DNA of 64,000 nt from NCBI GenBank assembly GCA_963576735.1, contig OY755173.1, forward strand, positions 20,492,873 to 20,556,872, in the 5' to 3' direction. A program made the position numbers and the translations under genes. Below are positions 57,955-64,000 of this stretch, piece by piece. Every line of letters starts with the position of its first letter. Position 1 is the stretch's first letter. The notes under the pieces were generated by a model that was given only the letters and a program-made list of their open reading frames with translations, did not search any database and was not told where the DNA came from. The stretch is from Bedellia somnulentella. Lineage: Eukaryota; Arthropoda; Insecta; Lepidoptera; Bedelliidae.

Positions 57955-58194
57955 AAACCCCTTCGTAACCTCGTAACACTCAGGGAAGAATACAGGTTAG
58001 TACTTTTTTAAACCGACACTTCGCTGACTACCAACACACTATTGTTTCCTCTGCTGTAATAGAAAACTTAAACATCTATATTTCTTTGTCCATAATTGAA
58101 AAACTTACGTCATAAAAAAACTCTTGACGTTCGACAAACACAATTCTTAGGTTTATGCAGTTATGCAGATAATATACAATTCAGATAATTCCTC

Positions 58195-58328
58195 TGAAAA
58201 ATATTTGCCCATCGCCAACCATACTATATTTTTACAATCTCTTTCCTTATCAACTTCCAAATGTGGCTGAGGAGTATTTAGCTCTGACGACTTTTTGGGA
58301 TATATGGCCGTGAGTTTAAATGTATGTA
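58195..58328 (+). repeat. SINE family A, diverged 3' half
   Basis: CCCATCGCCAACCATACT, CTTCCAAATGTGGCTGAGG and GGCCGTGAGTTTAAATGTAT. A further decayed piece in the opposite direction may lie at 57,955-58,025. Confidence 0.6.
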
Positions 58329-58399
58329 CCAAGAAGGGGAGGAAAACTCAGGTAATGATCCAAAAGAAAAAAATATCCAATAATATATTTTGAAAAAAA

Positions 58400-59166
58400 G
58401 GGAATGAGGGAAAATGTGGATAAAACAAAAACTATGGTTTTTGAGAGAGAGGTGAATATGACCGAATGCGTGATTGAGATTAATGGTAAGAAACTGGAAC
58501 AAGTGAAAGAGTTTGTATATCTGGGAAGTTTGTTTACTAGGGATGGAAAGTGTGATGAAGATATCGAGAGAAGAGTGAAAAAGGGTAATGCGATAAATGG
58601 AGCACTGGATAGTCTAATGTCCAGTCAGTCGGTGTCTGAAAAGGCCCGAATGGCTGTGCATGATGCTGTCCTCGTTCCTACGCTTATGTATGGCAGTGAA
58701 TGTTGGGTGTGACAGAAGAAGCATGAAAGTAGAGTGAATGCAGTAGAAATGAGATCCCTCAGAAAAGTGTGTAATGTAAGGTTATGTGATCGTGTGAGGA
58801 ATGATGTGATTCGTGAAAGGTGTGGTGTAAAAGATGATATTGTAAGAAAGATAGAAAAAGGAATGTTGAGATGGTTTGGGCACATAGAGAGAATGGATGA
58901 CAGTAAATTGGTGAAAGAGATATATAGAGCCAATGTGGAAGGTAATGTTAGTAGAGGACGACCTCGGAGGACACATTTGGATCAAATAGCAAATGTGCTT
59001 AAAAAGGCAGGTGTCCGCAGTATGAAGAATAAAAGAGCATGTATGAAAAGACTGATGGATGTAAACGAAGCCAGAGAGGTTTGCCAGGATCGTACAAAGT
59101 GGCGATCGATAGTCTCTGCCTACCCCAATGGGAACTAACGGCGTGAGAATATGTATGTATGTATGT
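58400..59166 (+). mobile_element. RTE-type LINE, 5'-truncated (longest copy)
   Basis: Encodes the RT C-terminal third: KTKTMVFERE, VKEFVYLGSLFTRDGKCDED, SEKARMAVHDAVLVPTLMYG, SECWV, then a TGA where the related copy suggests Trp. It resumes with SRVNAVEMRSLRKVCNVRL, GMLRWFGHIERMDD, SRGRPRRTH and a stop after AYPNGN. An ATGTATGTATG tail follows at about 59,150. The palm catalytic motifs and endonuclease are missing, so it is inactive; one stop mutation breaks the otherwise clean frame. The same C terminus is at 47.7-48.1 kb. Confidence 0.88.
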
Positions 59167-59196
59167 ATGTATATTTCCAACAATATATATGTATAT

Positions 59197-59264
59197 GTCG
59201 CCTCTTTCGACACCCGTGGGTAGAAAGGGGTAGTGACATTCTAAGCCGGCACTACACGGCAACA
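59197..59264 (-). repeat. SINE family A head fragment
   Basis: In antisense: CCGTGTAGTGCCGGCTTAG, CCCTTTCTACCCACGGGTGT and GAGGCGAC. It directly follows the RTE tail. Confidence 0.75.
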
Positions 59265-59427
59265 TTAAATTCACTTCTTTGTCCGTTTTGAAATAAACTT
59301 CCAACGCAAGCATACCCAGTTTGAGACAGTTTAATGCCACCTACTCAGTCTACGCCACGATGGAAGTTCAGATAGCCGATGGAAACTTATATCAAAGTGA
59401 ATGCTTGATAAAGAGCGTTATTTTATT

Positions 59428-59597
59428 AACATAATAACATAACATAACATAAACGTTAACGCCGAATATCCCCGAAGGGGTTGGCAGAGGTACTAATACT
59501 TCTGAACATCACGTGTCTTTGTCACCTGGTGTTCAGAGTACCCACGTTTTGCATGGACAGTGTACTCACGTGATAGGGGGCAGGCCTATCGCCGTTA
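59428..59597 (-). repeat. SINE family B, alpha, head-truncated
   Basis: An (AACAT)n tail at the left, then AACGCCGAATATCCCCGAAG through CAGGCCTATCGCCG, where it breaks off. Confidence 0.87.
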
Positions 59598-59932
59598 TTT
59601 AATTAGTTTTCTCAATTAAATTTAATGTTGCTTTTCGGACATTGATAGCTCAGTCCTACCCACTCAGCTTCGAGAGATGCCGAAAAAAACCGTAAAACCT
59701 TACGAAAAGGCTATCAGAATAGTTTCCTGTTACTAGCTTTCAGGTAACCCAAGTATTATCTGGACTGCCTACTCATATGTAACAAGGTGTTGTAATGATC
59801 TTTATATAAGTAAGTAGAATACATTCATGCACATACTCACAAATTAGAAATACATCCACCCTTTTTAAATTTGCGTGAGGATAAGACGGTAAGATACATA
59901 TGATTGAAGCAATGAGTTAGTGCTTTTTGACT

Positions 59933-60249
59933 TCTACAGTGCTGAACAGTGCTAACATCACGTGATGTTTTGGTCACTCGCTGTTCAGAATACTCACATT
60001 TTGTTTAGACAGCGCACTCACGCGATAGAGGCAGGTATATCATCATTTTTGTATGAATACACGGTCAATTAATACAACTTAGCCATCTGAAATTCCTCAC
60101 GATAATTAACCCTCACCGATTATAACTATGACATATTAACCATAAATATGACTTCAGAAAATACATATAGGTGTAAGGTTGACTCGGGATTTGAATGCAC
60201 ACCTTTTTACATCATAGACAGAATTGCTTTCCCGAGAGCTATCATATTG
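59933..60249 (-). repeat. SINE family B, very old copy
   Basis: ACATCACGTGATGTTTTGG, TAGACAGCGCACTCACGCGA and GACTCGGGATTTGAATGC (antisense B-box region) follow family B order with heavy divergence. Confidence 0.65.
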
Positions 60250-60271
60250 TTTGCAACTCATCACTTTAGAA

Positions 60272-60312
60272 TAACCTCAAGTGGGGATTCCACATGAGGT
60301 TTTCATGAACAA
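60272..60312. repeat. 3'-end scrap of the tRNA-headed palindromic family
   Basis: GGGGATTCCACATGAGGTTT then TCATGAACAAA matches the 3' segment of the element at 61.2-61.5 kb. Confidence 0.5.
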
Positions 60313-60600
60313 ATTGTTTACAAAATTAATAAGGCGATTTCTTAGCAAAACCAATACACATAACTTAATAAAACACTTACATACGATTGAAAAATACCAT
60401 ATCAAGTAGAAAAATAAATGTTGCTGGAGCCTCCTTTTTCTCTTACCAATTTCGTGTTTAAGGGTATTTAATAAATAATTAATTTCCTTCTGATTCCCGA
60501 CCGCCTCTTCATTCCAGTAGTTCCAGCAGCGGACACCTGCGTACAGGCTGTTTTCGAGCTCACACGGCGTTGTGGCAGATACCGCTTGTGCATATTTCAC
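60277..60600 (-). other. Unrecognised 107-codon ORF
   Basis: A minus-strand frame whose first half (VSATTPCELENSLYAGVRCW, NYWNEEAVGNQKEIN) looks more protein-like than most frames here and is GC-richer. The second half is hydrophobic and AT-driven, ending in repeat sequence. It may be a decayed transposon exon or chance. No function is assigned. Confidence 0.2.
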
Positions 60601-60667
60601 ACGACGCGCTGCGGTCGCACTCCTGTGCCGTTATCTTGCGACACGGTATATACGGGGTACTGTTTTA

Positions 60668-61020
60668 ATAACATAAATGTTCACGCCGAATATCCCCGAA
60701 GGGGTTGACAGAGGTACTAATACTTCTGAACATCACGTGACTTTGTCACCTGGTGTTCAGAGTACCCACGTTTTGCATGGACAGTGTACTCACGTGATAG
60801 GGGGCAGGCCTATAGCCGTTTTTTACGAATACACTGTCACATGACTAAGTACAACTCAGTCATGTGGGTTTCCTCACGATGTTTTCCCTCACCGTTAACA
60901 ACCATGATAAATTAACCACACATATGTCTTTAGAAAAGACAAATTGGTGTAGGCCCGACCCGGGATTTGAACACTAGTCGCTTGCACGTTAACCGGTGTT
61001 CTACCCATTGAGCTATCACG
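60668..61020 (-). repeat. SINE family B, alpha, near full length
   Basis: From TAACATAAATGTTCACGCC to the antisense tRNA-like head CATTGAGCTATCACGACG. The TTATG tail is short. Confidence 0.9.
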
Positions 61021-61080
61021 ACGTCAAGTTTAAGGTACATATTTAATATATTTAGATTTCAAAGTTTGTATGGTTAAGAA

Positions 61081-61640
61081 ATGCCGTGTAGTGTCGCCTT
61101 AGAATGTCACTTCCCCTTTAAACCTACGGCTGTCGTAACAGTTGACTAAGGGTATGGGGCTTTTTAAGTGGTAATAAATAAAGAATAAATAAAAGAAAGA
61201 AAATTTTCGACACAGGCGGGGATCGAACCCGCGACCTCGGGTAAACGCAAAGGAGGTAGGAAACGCAAACACTACTTTAACGTGTAAAAGAAATAAAGGA
61301 TAGAAGAATTTCGCACTGGCAGCCAACTGACACGTTAGCTCAGTTGGCAGAGTGTCCGGGGCGTTTACCCGAGGTCGCGGGTTCGATCCCCGCCTGTGTC
61401 GAAATTTTTCTTTCCTTTATTTATTCTTTATTTATTAGTAATAATCCCCACATGAGGTTTTCATGAACAAAAAAGATTTAAACTGTTTAAGTGGTTTTTG
61501 GGCGATGCGGTTGGAGACCCAACGATACTTTATTTCTACCATCTTGTCCCCTATCCACTTTCAAATGTGGCTGAGAAGTTTTTAGCTCTGAAGCTCTATC
61601 TACCCTTTTTGGGTTTTATAGCCGTGAGTATATATATGAG
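61081..61640 (+). repeat. SINE family A split by a palindromic element
   Basis: 5' part 61,081-61,171 (GTGTAGTGTCGCCTTAG to CTTTTTAAGTGG). 3' part from 61,486 (TTTAAGTGGTTTTTGGGCG to GCCGTGAGTATATAT). The insertion point is duplicated. Confidence 0.83.
61172..61485 (+). mobile_element. Palindromic tRNA-headed short element, copy 2
   Basis: Arms of about 76 bases at both sides are inverted repeats with few mismatches. Each holds the tRNA-like B box (GGGTTCGATCCCCGCC on the right); the right head has GTTAGCTCAGTTGGCAGAG as A box. The 3' segment AATCCCCACATGAGGTTTTC and an A-rich stretch end the element. TTTAAGTGG flanks both sides (61,163-61,171 and 61,486-61,494), a 9-bp target duplication inside SINE A. 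Confidence 0.87.
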
Positions 61641-63085
61641 CATGGCTAAGAACTTATCGGTCGCAGTATTACGTGTCGTGAGTTGCAATATTGTAGCTCT
61701 CAAAGCTGTCAAACATTGATGACATGACAAATACCGCAAAAGAACGTATCAAAAGATCTCTCATTGTGTATGTATGATTTGGTTTCAACATTCATGCTTG
61801 ACTACAACGTAGCTAAGGTAAAAACAAAAGATATTCAAACATACGTTTGCTGTATAGGAGTAGGAGGATATAATTATAAAACCACCAAATTTCTTTCAAT
61901 TTAAAATGTCACTTCTATAATAATTGAACTCACTTTGATCAATTTGAAATTACTTTTTGTTCCACCATTCCATCAAAACATAAAATATATTGTTTCAGGC
62001 ACGAACTCAATAGCGTGATTTCTTTCATCTCAAGAACACTCATTAGAATGTTAAACTACCAAGTTACGTCTCATATAAAAATCTAATATACATTTACATA
62101 AAATAATATAAACGCTCGTATGTCCCACAACAACACTTAAGACACACTTCACTTGAAATATTAGCCAGTTCCCACTTTTCGATAGAAGCATTCACAGAGT
62201 GACCTACGTGCGATGGGACCACACGATACCGCCTTTGACTAGCATAGAGACTTCTTAATGTCCGACACTTACATAGGGAGCTTCGTAAACGCTTTGACAG
62301 TTCCAAATTTGAAATGTTCTACCGCATTTGTATTGCTTGGCTTGGAACGCTGATAAGATTTTGGTTGCAATTCAATGCAATTCTATATTTGAAAATTTAT
62401 TGAAATTTGTTTTCTATTTAATATTTTGGCAATATAAAAATTAAAAGAAAGCTTAGTGAAAATAAGTTACAGTTACTAGTTTTTACCAGAACGTTTTTTT
62501 TTGTAACTTAGAAAATTAAGAAAGGTGCCTTTTTAAATTTCCTAAGTTTTTAGAAAAAATAATTGAAAATTGTTTTTGGTTAAAGTTTATTTTGCTCTTA
62601 ATCTCATATATAAATAAGTACATGGTATATTATGATGCGAGTTAGCAAAGTTAGTCTTTTAAGTTGAGGTGGATTTTAAGAAATCTAGCGATGTAATGAC
62701 TTGTTGGCTACCAGTGTCGTACGTTACACTATATATCAATATACACGCACATTGAAATAACTTCCTATTCCAAAAAAATGTGTCTCAGAAAAGCTATGGC
62801 CAATTATTTGAATGGCTAAATAAACATGGATAATTAAGCTGAAATTTCATATTTTATATACTAGAATTTTTAATTATAAAAAAATGACATTAAATTATAC
62901 CACTGAACGGTAAAATTTCACTATTTTAATCTCATTCCCTAGTCTAAAATAAACACTGAAGCGGTGATGTAGCTCGCCATGGTTTCTCGCAGGGTGAAAA
63001 GTTGGCTGGAGAGACCCGCTTTATTACGATGAATGTGTGTGAAGAAATGTATAATTAATTAAAGGAAGTATGTATTATTATGAAT
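61641..63085. other. No supportable feature
   Basis: AT-rich, no recognised repeat; a 70-codon minus-strand ORF (62,094-62,306) is not recognisable. Confidence 0.35.
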
Positions 63086-63086
63086 G

Positions 63087-63542
63087 AAAAGGTTGATGGA
63101 AGTAAACGAAGCTAGAGAGGTTTGCCAGGATCTCAAAAAGTAGCGACCTATAATCTCTGCCTACCTACCTACCTACACTGGGAAATAATAACGTAACATA
63201 ACATAACATAAACTTTCACGCCGAATATACCGGAAGGGGTTGGTAGAGGTACTAATACTTCTGAACATCACGTGACTTAGTCACCCGGTGTTCAGAGTAC
63301 CCACGTTTTGCATGGACAGTGTACTCACGTGATAGGGGGCAGGCCTATCGCCGTTTTGTACGAATACACTGTCACATGACTAAGTACAACTCAGCCATAT
63401 GGGTTTCTTCACGGTGTTTTCCCTCACCGTTAACAACCATGATAAATTAACCACACATATGTCTTTAGAAAAGACAAATTGGTGTAGGCCCAACCCGGAA
63501 ATAATGTCGTGAGTATAATGCATATAACATGTATGTATGTAT
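63087..63542 (+). repeat. RTE-type LINE 3' end, split by SINE B
   Basis: 63,087-63,192 (GTTGATGGAAGTAAACGAAG, GAGAGGTTTGCCAGGATC) and 63,499-63,542 (AAATAATGTCGTGAG, then GTATGTATGTATG) are the two parts. A CTAC triplication lies at 63,159-63,175. Confidence 0.8.
63193..63498 (-). repeat. SINE family B nested in the RTE tail, head missing
   Basis: An (AACAT)n tail at left, alpha body, ends at TGTAGGCCCAACCCGG before the A box. AAATAAT flanks both sides. Confidence 0.87.
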
Positions 63543-64000
63543 GCGTAACTAATTTGAATGCGGATTCAAATCCGTTTCTTTTTTAATTTTCACTCCTCCC
63601 TTCTACCATTAGTATATTCCAATTGGTGTAAGTATAAAAGTATTTTATTCCTATAAAATTGGTACCACAATTTAAATAAAAGCATATTTTTAACAATAAA
63701 AGTCGTTATCACTGTAGCCGTGGATCTGTCACTTAATTAAGTCGGCTGGAGCCTAGTAAAACATAATTTCGTAGTCGCTTAATGAAAACCGTTATTTTTC
63801 GTAGCAGGAAGTGTTGTTTGTATGCACTTGTACTAATTACAGTGTAGCTGAAAACAGCCTTCACATCACTTGGTTGTTCTCTCATGAAATACAGATACAG
63901 GATGTTTTTTTTGGATTTGTAGTTGTTGTTTGTTCTATTATTCTAGCTTGAAGCCCTGATAGCTATTCGTACGTCTATTGCTATAATGAAGCATTTTACA
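63543..64000. other. No supportable feature
   Basis: AT-rich sequence to the window end; nothing recognised. Confidence 0.35.

Noticed and set aside
58782..59213. Minus-strand 143-codon ORF
   Set aside because: Antisense of the RTE copy.
61327..61401. Functional tRNA gene at 61.3 kb
   Set aside because: Acceptor pairing is imperfect and the anticodon arm is degenerate; it belongs to the second palindromic element.

Overview
The window looks like a repeat-dense, AT-rich, gene-poor stretch of a lepidopteran (moth or butterfly) nuclear genome. The evidence is one intron-containing cuticle-type secreted protein gene, an R4/Dong-type non-LTR retrotransposon sitting in a TAA microsatellite, a Mag/gypsy-like LTR retrotransposon, RTE- and jockey-superfamily LINE fragments, and dozens of copies of two short interspersed families ending in (TATG)n or (TTATG)n. 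No operon, phage or bacterial feature was seen. The species cannot be named from the sequence alone.

Layout. At 1.5-2.8 kb lies the only convincing host gene: a two-exon secreted Gly/Ser/Tyr/His-rich protein whose three-codon first exon, ATG AAG ATC, splits the signal peptide. From 3.8 to 20.9 kb there are mostly SINEs, RTE tails, a perfect 93-bp inverted-repeat element built from tRNA-like arms (4661-4993), a TIR element rich in ACAATTGT (7321-7707) and two dispersed Lepidoptera-type elements. At 21,098-29,265 two 398-bp direct repeats that look identical (LTRs, with target duplication CATA inside a SINE) bracket 7.4 kb. That interior holds three tandem arrays, LINE fragments on both strands and a relic of a gypsy integrase C terminus. 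At 30.1-32.1 kb is a 5'-truncated jockey-superfamily LINE on the minus strand. At 32.3-34.3 kb is an array of a CACCGAYATGAKAA motif with 21-bp phasing, enclosing a small TIR element.

At 36.7 kb is a Harbinger-like MITE. At 38.0-42.65 kb is the R4/Dong element. Its single ORF is broken by a LINE 3' end, which itself contains a possible solo LTR. At 47.0-49.0 kb is a DNA-transposon-like unit with 76-bp TIRs holding an RTE copy and a SINE. From 49 to 64 kb are SINE copies, a longer RTE copy (58.4-59.2 kb) and a second palindromic tRNA-like element (61.2 kb) inserted into a SINE with a 9-bp target duplication.

How the parts relate. The host gene stands alone. Most of the rest is layered transposition: SINE in SINE, LTR element in SINE, LINE in Dong, Dong in a LINE tail, and a TIR element in a SINE. 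The (TATG)n SINE family shares its 3' end with the RTE elements, which suggests RTE machinery mobilises it. The most unusual objects are the composite LTR-flanked unit, the palindromic tRNA-like elements and the phased CACCGAYATGAKAA array.
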